In this document: positions 19,405 through 27,735 of the stretch, piece by piece
Layout: each line of letters begins with the position of its first letter
Numbering within the stretch: position 1 is the stretch's first letter
NCBI RefSeq assembly: GCF_013426915.1
Contig: NZ_AP023179.1
Span: 62,001-126,000 of the forward strand
DNA: 64,000 nt
From: Paraburkholderia sp. PGU19
Lineage (GTDB): Bacteria; Pseudomonadota; Gammaproteobacteria; Burkholderiales; Burkholderiaceae
Direction: 5' to 3'
Position numbers and translations under genes: made by a program
The notes under the pieces: model-generated
Databases searched by the model: none
What the model was told of the DNA's origin: nothing
What the model saw: only the letters and a program-made list of their open reading frames with translations

Positions 19405-19818
19405 GGCTTTAGGAATCAGGCGACGTGACACGCGACGAAAGGTGCGCCAAAAACAGCACCATCCATGCCAGCGAGTGGGACGCAATAGCCTGAGGAAAGA
19501 CGGAATGAATCAGCAGCGGCTGCGGATGGCCGTGCCGATGGCGGGATAGCGTGTGTTGCAATCGACATGCACGACAGGCTACACGTGATTCGTGACCGTC
19601 GAAAGTCCGGAGGGATCAGGGTTTTTACGAGGACGAAGCCCGCATGATCGCGCCCTTTGCGCTCGACGAACGTGCACGGCTGCCCATCCGGCGTGCAGCT
19701 TCGCCCATCCCGATTGCACGTCGGGCGCAAGAGAAACGCACGACTGGCGCCGGTACGATCGTGCCCGTTTTACAATGAGAAGCCGTTGTCGAACGAACGC
19801 TAGCTGAACGGAACGTCC

Positions 19819-20580
19819 ATGTCAGTCCATTCGAAGAAAGAGCAGATCCAGGTGCTGCGGGATCAGGGTTATGTCATCGTCCCGGATCTCATTACGCCCG
19901 AGCGCTGCGCTGAGATGAAACAGATCGCGCGGCAGCAGTTGCAGGAAGCGGCCGATCCCGTCGAGTTCGAAGCAGACCTGCGCTATCCGGGCGCGCCGGA
20001 GTCGAAGCACGCGCCGGGCGGTCATACGGTGCGGCGGCTGCTGGATGCGTACGCGCGTCATCCGCACTTTGCCGCCTGGGCGACTGCGCCTGAGATTCGC
20101 GGCTGGATGGAACTGTATTTCGGCGAAGAGCCGCGCCTGTCGCGCGCGCATCACAACTGCATGATGACCAAGCATCCCGCGTACGGCAGCCTGACGGGCT
20201 GGCATCGCGATGTGCGTTACTGGTCGTTCGAGCGGGACGACCTGGTGTCGGTGTGGCTGGCGCTCGGCGACGAAACCGTCGATAACGGCGCGCTCTGGTT
20301 CGTGCCCGGCTCGCACTCGGCGGCATTCACGTCGGAACGTTTCGACGACGCGAAGTTTTTCCGCTCGGATCTGCCCGAGAACGACGCGTTGATCCAGAAA
20401 GCAGTGTCGCCCGCCTTGAAAGCGGGCGACGTCGTCTTTTTTCACTGCAACACGCTGCATTCGGCGGGCAAGAACCTGTCCGATCAGGTGAAGTTTTCGC
20501 TGGTCTTCACCTATCACGGCGCGAGCAACGTGCCGCTGCCGGGCACACGCTCCGCGTCCAAGCCCGAAGTGGCGTTCTGA
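19819..20580 (+). CDS. Phytanoyl-CoA dioxygenase (PhyH) family protein
   Basis: A 253-residue Fe(II)/2-oxoglutarate oxygenase. The metal triad is visible: His129 and Asp131 in GWHRDVRYWS and the distal His214 in HCNTLHSAGKN. The segment DNGALWFVPGSHS is the family's cofactor-side loop. The substrate is unknown; members hydroxylate small molecules such as ectoine or are halogenase-like. It is a single gene, convergent with the DUF3185 gene 12 bp away. Confidence 0.87.
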   Translation: MSVHSKKEQIQVLRDQGYVIVPDLITPERCAEMKQIARQQLQEAADPVEFEADLRYPGAPESKHAPGGHTVRRLLDAYARHPHFAAWATAPEIRGWMELYFGEEPRLSRAHHNCMMTKHPAYGSLTGWHRDVRYWSFERDDLVSVWLALGDETVDNGALWFVPGSHSAAFTSERFDDAKFFRSDLPENDALIQKAVSPALKAGDVVFFHCNTLHSAGKNLSDQVKFSLVFTYHGASNVPLPGTRSASKPEVAF

Positions 20581-20592
20581 GCCTTCAGCGTT

Positions 20593-20793
20593 TTAGCGCT
20601 TCGACGACGCGAGCCCGATCAATCCGGCGAGCGTCGCGACGATGCCGCCTGCGATCAGGAAGATGGTCTTGTTGGTTGGCGAGCCGGTGAACACGCGCGA
20701 CACGTCGTTGCTGAACGAATGAAACGACTGGCCGCCGAAGTACAGCAGCACCACGCCGCCGACGATCAATGCGAGCGAGATCGCTTTGGTCAT
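20593..20793 (-). CDS. DUF3185 family small membrane protein
   Basis: A 66-residue protein with two transmembrane helices, ISLALIVGGVVLLYFGGQSF and IFLIAGGIVATLAGLIGL, joined by a short polar loop. This is the DUF3185 layout. The ATG at 20793 is preceded by GAGGAGTG on the minus strand; an in-frame GTG two codons earlier is unlikely. Function is unknown. Confidence 0.85.
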   Translation of the reverse strand: MTKAISLALIVGGVVLLYFGGQSFHSFSNDVSRVFTGSPTNKTIFLIAGGIVATLAGLIGLASSKR

Positions 20794-20960
20794 GAACACT
20801 CCTCATCGTGGAATTACGGTGGCCGAAAGTCTAGGTGAAGGGCGGCGCCGAGTCCATGTCCGCTTCCCGCAATGTGGGCGTCTGCAGCGAGCGCGGCGAT
20901 TGGCTAACATAGCGTGTTGGGCCGCTGCTGCATGCGCTGCTGCACGATTACGCGCTGGTG

Positions 20961-20992
20961 TGATACCGGTATCAGATCGCGGATATCCGCGA
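20961..20992. promoter_or_regulatory. Two adjacent perfect palindromes
   Basis: TGATACCGGTATCA (20961-20974, 14 bp) and TCGCGGATATCCGCGA (20977-20992, 16 bp) are both perfect and separated by 2 bp, about 125-155 bp upstream of the aldo/keto reductase ATG. They look like operator sites for one or two dimeric regulators; none is encoded next to them. The 20800-21114 gap contains no other gene. Confidence 0.5.
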
Positions 20993-21114
20993 ATGGCATC
21001 TGCGAGGCAGCGCTTCGCTACAAGGCATCATCAATTACAACAAACACGCGTTATTCACGCGATGCGCGCGCCGCATCGCAGACTCCACTCCTGTTCTCGA
21101 CAAGGACACCAGCA

Positions 21115-22158
21115 ATGGCTTACGAAGCAGCTTCAGCACGCTATTCGGACATGCAGTACCGCGTTAGCGGCAAGTCAGGTCTCAAACTGCCGGCGCTGTC
21201 GCTCGGCCTGTGGCACAACTTCGGCGACACCACGCCGATCTCGACGCAACGTGAGATCCTGCGCACGTCGTTCGATCTCGGCATCACGCACTTCGACCTT
21301 GCGAACAACTATGGGCCGCCGTACGGCAGCGCGGAAACCAACTTCGGCCGCATCTTCAAGGACGACTTCAAGCCGTATCGCGACGAACTGCTGATCTCGT
21401 CGAAGGCCGGCTGGGACATGTGGCCCGGCCCGTACGGCCAGGGTGGCGGCTCGCGCAAGTACATCCTCGCGAGCCTCGACCAGAGCTTGCAGCGCATGGG
21501 CCTGGACTACGTCGACATTTTCTATTCGCACCGCTTCGACGTCGACACGCCGCTCGAAGAAACGGCGGGCGCGCTTGCGAGCGCCGTGCAGCAGGGCAAG
21601 GCGCTGTATATCGGCATTTCGTCGTACTCCGCGCAGAAGACGCGCGAAATGGCGAAGCTGCTGGCCGAATACAAGGTGCCGCTGCTGATCCATCAGCCGG
21701 CGTACAACATGTTGAACCGCTGGATCGAAGAGGAACTGCTCGACGCGCTGGAAGAAACCGGCTCGGGCGCGATCGCTTTCACGCCGCTCGCGCAAGGCGT
21801 GCTGACGGGCAAGTACCTGAACGGCGTGCCGCAGGATGCGCGCGTCAACAAGGCGGGCGGCGGCTCGCTGAAGCAGGAGCATCTGAGCGAGCAGAACATC
21901 GAGCGCGTGCGCAAGCTCAACGACATCGCGCAGCGTCGCGGTCAGAGCCTCGCGCAGATGGCGCTCGCATGGACGCTGCGCGATCCGCGCGTGACGTCGG
22001 CGTTGATCGGCGCGAGCAAGGTCGAGCAGGTTCGCGAGAATGTCGCGGCGCTGAAGAACCTGTCGTTCACGGCGGAAGAGCTTGCCGAGATCGACCGCTA
22101 TGCGACGGAAGGCAGCGTGAATTTGTGGGAGAAGCCGTCGACGGATCAGCATATCTGA
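21115..22158 (+). CDS. Aldo/keto reductase, L-glyceraldehyde-3-phosphate reductase-like (YghZ/GPR)
   Basis: A 347-residue NADPH-dependent reductase of the AKR superfamily. The catalytic tetrad is recognisable: Asp in FDLANNYGPP with its Tyr, Lys in ISSKAGWDMWPG, and His in FYSHRFD. The segment GPYGQGGGSRKYIL is typical of the YghZ/GPR subgroup, which reduces L-glyceraldehyde 3-phosphate and methylglyoxal. The start at 21115 (MAYEAASARY) follows AAGGACA; the longer open frame from 20914 is non-coding in character. It is a single gene followed by repeat element P1. Confidence 0.9.
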   Translation: MAYEAASARYSDMQYRVSGKSGLKLPALSLGLWHNFGDTTPISTQREILRTSFDLGITHFDLANNYGPPYGSAETNFGRIFKDDFKPYRDELLISSKAGWDMWPGPYGQGGGSRKYILASLDQSLQRMGLDYVDIFYSHRFDVDTPLEETAGALASAVQQGKALYIGISSYSAQKTREMAKLLAEYKVPLLIHQPAYNMLNRWIEEELLDALEETGSGAIAFTPLAQGVLTGKYLNGVPQDARVNKAGGGSLKQEHLSEQNIERVRKLNDIAQRRGQSLAQMALAWTLRDPRVTSALIGASKVEQVRENVAALKNLSFTAEELAEIDRYATEGSVNLWEKPSTDQHI

Positions 22159-22199
22159 GGGGTTGAGCAGGGGTGCTCAGTTTTTTGGTTTTATGCTTT

Positions 22200-22980
22200 G
22201 GCTGGAATCCTGAGGACGGCGGTGTTTGCCGCGCAAGCTGTGTGGTTTGCATGTGTTTTGCGCTGGCATCCGCGATGCGTTAGCTCGCTTCATGCGTCGC
22301 CCCTGTGCGGGGCGGCACCTACTTTTCTTTGCCGCCGCAAAGAAAAGTAGGCAAAAGAAAGCGGCTCACACCGCCAACATTTCTCCCCGCCCGAGGGACC
22401 CCAACCGGTCCCTCACTTCACGCGGCAATCACGTGAACCACGTTCGTTGCCAACGCTCTGAATGAGCGCCTCACCCGCTTCACGCACCCGCGTTGCAGCA
22501 TGCCGCCCCAGATATTCCGCCGCCGCCCAGGTGGCAAACTGTGTGTAGGCCCAAGTGTTCCGCACGCCTCACCCCTCGGACCGACAGTGCACGCGTTCCA
22601 CCCTGTAAGAGCGCTAACCCTGTACGCCGCGACAAGCTACACACAGTTTGCCACCTGGGCGGCATATACCGTTCGCTGCCGCTTGCCTGAGTACGGGGAT
22701 TCGAAGCGGGTGAGGCGTTTATTCGAGGCGTTGGCAACGCACGGGAACAAGGGTGTTTCCGTGTGAAGGGTGGGGACGTTGGGGGCCCGTGGATAAGAAC
22801 AAAAGCTGGCGGTGTGAGCCGCTTTCTTTTGCCTACTTTTCTTTGCGGCGGCAAAGAAAAGTAGGTGCCGCCCCGCACAGGGGCGACGCTTGAAGCGAGC
22901 TAACGCATCGCGGATGCCACCGCAAAACACATGCAAGCCAGACAGCTTGCGCAGCAAACACCGCCCTCCGGATGCCAGCG
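22200..22980 (+). repeat. Large inverted-repeat element, copy P1
   Basis: A non-coding element of about 780 bp. Its two ends (22201-22370 and 22808-22979) are near-perfect inverted copies of about 170 bp. Each end holds a perfect 14-bp hairpin (CTACTTTTCTTTGC with its complement, loop CGCC; 22319-22350 and 22833-22864) and a CGCCCC/GGGGCG hairpin. Inside is a perfect 25-bp inverted repeat (22524-22548 with 22637-22661, core GGTGGCAAACTGTGTG). Copies P2 (43741-44540, inverted) and P3 (50300-52801) share this structure. Short open frames inside it are translations of the hairpins and not genes. Confidence 0.92.
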
Positions 22981-23020
22981 CAAATACAAGAACAAAAAGC
23001 AAAAAAACAAAAGCAAACCG

Positions 23021-23203
23021 CTACACCAGCGCAGGCAGCCCCTCCACCAGCACGACCGCAAACACCACACCCAGCAGCGCACCAAGAACACGTAGTGTGT
23101 TGTGCCTGAACTCAGTTTTGCAGGGCAGCGCGCCCAGGAACAGCGCCCCGGCCAACGCCATCGGAATGACCAGAATGAAATCACCGATCGTGAAGTAGTG
23201 CAT
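23021..23203 (-). CDS. Small two-helix membrane protein
   Basis: A 60-residue protein, MHYFTIGDFILVIPMALAGA onward, with one hydrophobic helix at about 8-27 and another at about 41-56, and a single Cys. AAGGAGA stands seven bases before the ATG at 23203, an excellent ribosome-binding site, which is the main reason to call it a gene despite its size. I do not recognise a family. It ends 41 bp beyond element P1. Confidence 0.65.
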   Translation of the reverse strand: MHYFTIGDFILVIPMALAGALFLGALPCKTEFRHNTLRVLGALLGVVFAVVLVEGLPALV

Positions 23204-23482
23204 GCCTGTCTCCTTTGTGTACTCGTCCGACGCGACTGCATGCGGCGCGCCTGATACCAGTATAGGAGACGCTATCGACGCGTTCGGTGGTCTAAAGCGC
23301 ACGCAGGCGTCTGTCCCTCGCGGCGCACAGCCAGGCCGGACAAGGCTTTGCACCATCATCACGCCGACGCGCGAGATTCCGCGCTGTGCAAACGCCCGCT
23401 TACGCTGACCTTTCTGAATATGCGTTTTGTCAGTGAAAACGTGAGCGGGCGTAGCGTCCGTTGCACGGACGCCGTGTAACGC

Positions 23483-24757
23483 CTACGCCATGCCGACGCG
23501 TTCGCGCGCCCGCAGCCGCGCCGACGCAAGTATGCCGATCACCAGCAATCCGCCGACGAGCGCGGCAACCCCCGTCCACGCATAAGCCGCCCACACCCGC
23601 CCGCCATAAGACCCGACAATGCTCGATCCGAGGTAATACGCGAGCAGATACAGCGCGGCCGCCTGGCCTTTCGCTTCCTTCGCGATTCGGCCGACCCAGC
23701 CGCTTGCGACCGCGTGCCCAGCGAAGAAGCCGAACGTCACGCAGGCAATCCCGCACGCGATCAGCGCAAGCGACTGCGTGACGGTCAACAGCAAACCGCA
23801 CAGCATGATGACGATGCTGCCGATCAGCACGCGCCCGCGCCCGAACGTGTCGGCCATGCGACCCGACCACGGCGACGCGACGACACCCGTCAGATATACG
23901 ACGAAGATCCCGCCGATAGCCGTCTGACTCAGCCCGAACGGCGGCGCAAGCAGGCGGTAGCCGATGTAGTTGTACAGCGTGACGAAGCTGCCCATCAGCA
24001 CGAAGCCCATCAGGAACAGCAGCGGCAAACCGGGCCGTCCGAGATGCTTCACGAGCGCCGTGCGGTGATGCGAGAAGCCAAGTCCGCGGCGCGGGACGAA
24101 GTGGCGCGACGGCGGCAGCAGCGAGCGGAACGCGAGCATCGACAGAATGCCGAGCACGCCGATGGTGCCGATCGCGACGCGCCACGAGAAAAGATCCGCG
24201 ACGACGCCCGTAATCACACGCCCCGCCATCCCGCCGATCGCCGTGCCGCCCACGTACAGGCCCATCGCGAGGCCGAGGCCGTCGGGATGCACTTCCTCCG
24301 CGAGATAGGCCATCGCAACGGCGGGCACGCCGCCGAGCGCCAGCCCTTCGAGCGCGCGCAGCAACAACAGTGCGTGCCATTGCGGCGTGAACGCGACGGC
24401 TAGCGTCAGCAGCGACGATGCGGTGAGCGAAGCCGTCATTAACCGATGGCGGCTCCATCCTTCCGACACGAAGCCCGCGACGAACACGGCGAGCGCGAGC
24501 GCCGCCGTCGTCAGCGACAAGGACAGGCTGCTTTGCGCGGGGCTGACGTCGAATGAGGCGGAGAACGCGGGCAACAGCGGCTGCACGCAATAGAGCAGTG
24601 AGAACGTCGCGTAGCCGGCGAACAGCAGCGCGAGACTGGCGCGCCAGTAGGCGCGCGTGCCGCGCTCAAGATACGGCGCGCCGGTGGAGGAAGCAGAAGA
24701 GGATGAAGCGAAAGACGATGAATCAGCGGGCCGACTCGGGTCCGACGATGCGGTCAC
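23483..24757 (-). CDS. MFS transporter, YnfM/arabinose-efflux-like
   Basis: A 424-residue major facilitator with 12 predicted helices after a Ser/Ala-rich 30-residue N-terminus. PQWHALLLLRALEGLALGGV and the SGRMADTFGRGRVLIG loop (motif A-like, between helices 8 and 9) are typical of drug/sugar proton antiporters. The start is GTG at 24757 with GGGAG upstream. It lies 139 bp downstream of the RND efflux genes on the same strand and may be read with them. The substrate is not predictable. Confidence 0.88.
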   Translation of the reverse strand: MTASSDPSRPADSSSFASSSSASSTGAPYLERGTRAYWRASLALLFAGYATFSLLYCVQPLLPAFSASFDVSPAQSSLSLSLTTAALALAVFVAGFVSEGWSRHRLMTASLTASSLLTLAVAFTPQWHALLLLRALEGLALGGVPAVAMAYLAEEVHPDGLGLAMGLYVGGTAIGGMAGRVITGVVADLFSWRVAIGTIGVLGILSMLAFRSLLPPSRHFVPRRGLGFSHHRTALVKHLGRPGLPLLFLMGFVLMGSFVTLYNYIGYRLLAPPFGLSQTAIGGIFVVYLTGVVASPWSGRMADTFGRGRVLIGSIVIMLCGLLLTVTQSLALIACGIACVTFGFFAGHAVASGWVGRIAKEAKGQAAALYLLAYYLGSSIVGSYGGRVWAAYAWTGVAALVGGLLVIGILASARLRARERVGMA

Positions 24758-24896
24758 AACAAAACTCCCGGAAACGATTGAAACGACGCGGAGACTCGCG
24801 CAGTAAATATGTGCAATAAGCGCGAAGGGTCAACGATACGCCGATTGCGCGTACCACGTCGTCGAATCCGGCAACAGGAAAGGAACGCGGGCCACG

Positions 24897-26402
24897 TCAG
24901 CCACGCGTCGCGCCGGGCGCGCTGGCGGGCTGATCCACGGCATCGGGATGCGTGAGCTGTTCGTCGGTGGGCAACGAGGTCACGTCCCAGCCACCGCCGA
25001 GCGCCTTGATCAGCGCGACGCTCGCGGCCATCCGGCGGCGCGCGATCGAGACCGCCTGGCGCTCGTTGGTGAGCGCCGTCGTCTGCGCGACCACCACGTC
25101 GAGATACGTGATCGCGCCGTTCTTGTAGCGGTTCGACACGATCGCGAGCGAGCGCTGCGCGGCCGAGACGGCGTCGTCCTGCGCTTGCGCTTCCTGTTCG
25201 AGCACGCGCAAGGCCGCGATGTTGTCTTCGACCTGGCCGAACGCCGTCAGCACCGTTTGCCGGTACTGCGCGATGCCTTCGTCGTAGTTCGCCTGCGCTT
25301 CGGCTTTTTTCGCGGCGCGTCCGCCGAAATCGAGCAGCGTGCCGGCGAGCGTCGGACCGAGCGACCAGAAGCGCGCGGGCGCAAGCAGCCAGTCGCTGAA
25401 GTTGGTCGCCTCCAGCCCACCCGTCACCGACAAGATCAGATTCGGAAAATACGCTGCCGTCGCGACGCCGATCTGCGCATTCAGATCGACCATTTGCCGC
25501 TCGGCGGCGGCGATGTCGGGGCGCCGTTCCAGCAGCGTCGACGGCACGCCGACAGGCGCGACGGCGGGCACGGCGACGAGCGGCGCAACAGGCAACGAGA
25601 ACGTCGACGGCGTCTGGCCGGTCAGGATCGCGATCGCGTGTTCGAGTTGCGCGCGCTGCACGCCAAGATCGATCGATTGGGCCTGCGTCGTGCGCAACTG
25701 CGTCTGCGCCTGCGCGACGTCGGCGTCGGTGGCGATGCCGCCTTTGTAGCGGTTCTGCGTAAGTTCGACGGCCTCCTTGTAGGCGGCGATCGTATCGTCG
25801 AGCAGTTGCTTTTCGCGGTCGATGCCCCGCAGTTCGAAATAGTCCGTCGCGAGTTCGGCCTGCATCGACAGCAGCGCGCTTTGTGCATCGGCGGCGCTTG
25901 CCTGTGCGTTCGCGCGCGCGCCTTCGACGCTGCGCGACACGCGGCCCCACAAATCGGGCTCCCACGTCGCGTCGGCGCCGACGATCCAGTCGTTGAGCGT
26001 CTTGCCTGCCGTCGATTTGAACTTCACGTTCTCCGACGACCGTGCACGCGAGTAGCCGCCGCCCGCGGTGACGACGGGGAAGAACTGCGAGCGAAACTGC
26101 TCGACCTGCGCGCGCGCCGCGCGGAAACGCGCCTGGGCGGCCTGCACGTTCTGGTTCGCGCTGGCGACCTGTTGTTCGAGTGCGTTCAGCGCGGGGTCGT
26201 TGTAGACCTCCCACCAGGCGCTGCGGATACGCGCGTCCGCGGGCTCGGCCGGTTTCCAGCCGGTGCCTTCGAGTTCCTTGTAGGTGGTGGCGGTTGTTGC
26301 CGCGGGCCGCTTGTAGTCGGGGCCGACCGTGCACGCGGCAAGGAGACTCGCGCCCACCAGCGCGAAAGCCACCGAACGAAGACGCATGCGATACGTGCTC
26401 AC
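24897..26402 (-). CDS. Outer-membrane efflux lipoprotein, NodT/OprM family
   Basis: A 501-residue TolC-like channel. The N-terminus carries a lipoprotein signal with lipobox LLAAC (Cys about 24), followed by TVGPDYKRP, the standard NodT/OprM mature start. Two OEP repeats follow with long coiled-coil stretches. The GTG at 26402 overlaps the adaptor stop (GTGA); an ATG five codons later is possible. It is the third gene of a permease-adaptor-channel operon. Confidence 0.93.
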   Translation of the reverse strand: MSTYRMRLRSVAFALVGASLLAACTVGPDYKRPAATTATTYKELEGTGWKPAEPADARIRSAWWEVYNDPALNALEQQVASANQNVQAAQARFRAARAQVEQFRSQFFPVVTAGGGYSRARSSENVKFKSTAGKTLNDWIVGADATWEPDLWGRVSRSVEGARANAQASAADAQSALLSMQAELATDYFELRGIDREKQLLDDTIAAYKEAVELTQNRYKGGIATDADVAQAQTQLRTTQAQSIDLGVQRAQLEHAIAILTGQTPSTFSLPVAPLVAVPAVAPVGVPSTLLERRPDIAAAERQMVDLNAQIGVATAAYFPNLILSVTGGLEATNFSDWLLAPARFWSLGPTLAGTLLDFGGRAAKKAEAQANYDEGIAQYRQTVLTAFGQVEDNIAALRVLEQEAQAQDDAVSAAQRSLAIVSNRYKNGAITYLDVVVAQTTALTNERQAVSIARRRMAASVALIKALGGGWDVTSLPTDEQLTHPDAVDQPASAPGATRG

Positions 26403-27676
26403 TCTTGTGCCTTCGCAGGCTGCTCGCCTTGCGGCGAAGACGAGCCGCTAGAGGCGCCGGAAGCGCCAGACGCACCCGCCGCGCCCCCCGCTTTCGGATG
26501 CACGATACGCACCGCCGCGCCATCGACGATCGAATCCTGCGGATTCAGAATCACCTGCTCGTCGCCCGTCAGCCCGGAGGCGATGGCGACGCGCGTGCCG
26601 TAGTCGGTGCCGAGCGCGACCTTGACGAGCTTCACGCGTTGCTGCGCATCGACGGTCGCGACTTTCACGCCGTCCGGACGGAACAGGAACGCGTTACCCG
26701 GCAGCGTGTACGGCGCGGCGGCCTGCGACTTCAGCGCAAAGTGCACCTGCGCATAGGCGCCCGGCAGCAGATCGCCGTTGCGATTGTCGACGTCGACTTC
26801 GACGAGCATCGTGCGCTGCTGTTGATCGACGGCGCCCGACGTGCGCGCGACCGTGCCTGGATAGTGCTTCGCCGGTGTTTCGGTGAGCGTCAGAAACGCG
26901 CTCTGCTGCGCCTTCACTTCCCGCGCGTACGCTTGCGGCACGTTCACGTAGACGCGCAGCCGATCGGCCTGAGCAATGTGGAACAGTTCCTTCGCCGGGC
27001 CGCCCGAGCTGCCCGCATCGATCAACGCGCCGACGTCGACGTTGCGCGCGGTCACGATGCCGTCGAACGGTGCGTAGACCTTCTGGAACGACTGCATCTT
27101 TTCGAGTCGCGCGACGTTGAAACGCGCCGCGTCGAGCGTGCCCTTCTTCGCGAGCATGTCACCGACCTTTTCGTCGGTTTCCTGCTTCGAGACGGAATTG
27201 CTGCGAAGCATCTCCGACCAGCGGTCGGCGGTGCTTTTCGCGAGAGTGTAGGTCGCTTGTGCGTTGGCCAGATCGGCGCTCGCCGCTTTCAACTGGTCGT
27301 CGACTTCGGGCGTGTCGATTTCGGCGAGCAGTTGCCCCGCCTTCACGCGCGCGCCAATATCCGCATACCACTTCTTCACGTAGCCGTTGGTACGCGCGTA
27401 GATCGGCGTATCGAGAAACGCCTGCACGTTGCCGGGCAGCACGAGGTCGAGCGCCGCTGCGGATTTCTGCGGCTTCACCACTTCGACGCTCAGTTGCGCG
27501 GAATGCTGCGCGTCGCGTTCGAGTGCGGCCTGCGCGTCGTGACGCGACCAGATACCCTGCGCAGCGAGCGCCAGCACGACGATCGCCGCGCCGATTACGA
27601 TCCAGCGCGAACGTTTCGATGAGCTGCGCGGGCCTTCCCCGTGCGGCGCGGACTCATCAGGACGATTCCATTCCAT
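26399..27676 (-). CDS. RND efflux periplasmic adaptor (membrane fusion protein)
   Basis: A 425-residue HlyD/AcrA-type protein. An N-terminal membrane anchor spans about 25-42 (WIVIGAAIVVLALAAQGIW). The lipoyl halves are ARTNGYVKKWYADIGARVKAGQLLAEID and PFDGIVTARNVDVGALIDAG, separated by an alpha-helical hairpin. The tail (about 400-425) is Gly/Ala/Ser-rich. It bridges the inner-membrane permease and the outer-membrane channel. It starts 59 bp after the permease stop. Confidence 0.93.
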   Translation of the reverse strand: MEWNRPDESAPHGEGPRSSSKRSRWIVIGAAIVVLALAAQGIWSRHDAQAALERDAQHSAQLSVEVVKPQKSAAALDLVLPGNVQAFLDTPIYARTNGYVKKWYADIGARVKAGQLLAEIDTPEVDDQLKAASADLANAQATYTLAKSTADRWSEMLRSNSVSKQETDEKVGDMLAKKGTLDAARFNVARLEKMQSFQKVYAPFDGIVTARNVDVGALIDAGSSGGPAKELFHIAQADRLRVYVNVPQAYAREVKAQQSAFLTLTETPAKHYPGTVARTSGAVDQQQRTMLVEVDVDNRNGDLLPGAYAQVHFALKSQAAAPYTLPGNAFLFRPDGVKVATVDAQQRVKLVKVALGTDYGTRVAIASGLTGDEQVILNPQDSIVDGAAVRIVHPKAGGAAGASGASGASSGSSSPQGEQPAKAQE

Positions 27677-27735
27677 CGGAACTCCAGATACTGTGCTTGC
27701 GCATCGTTGTTATGACCGTGGCCACGTCGGCCACC

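Noticed and set aside
20914..21114. An N-terminal extension of the aldo/keto reductase
   Set aside because: The extra 67 codons are Cys/Arg/Thr-rich, cover two palindromic operator-like sites and precede a good start at 21115.
22226..22465. Short open frames with repeated peptides such as RRPCAGRHLLFFAAAKKSRQ in all three large repeats
   Set aside because: They are translations of the hairpin segments, recur in both strands and orientations, and have no ribosome-binding site of their own.
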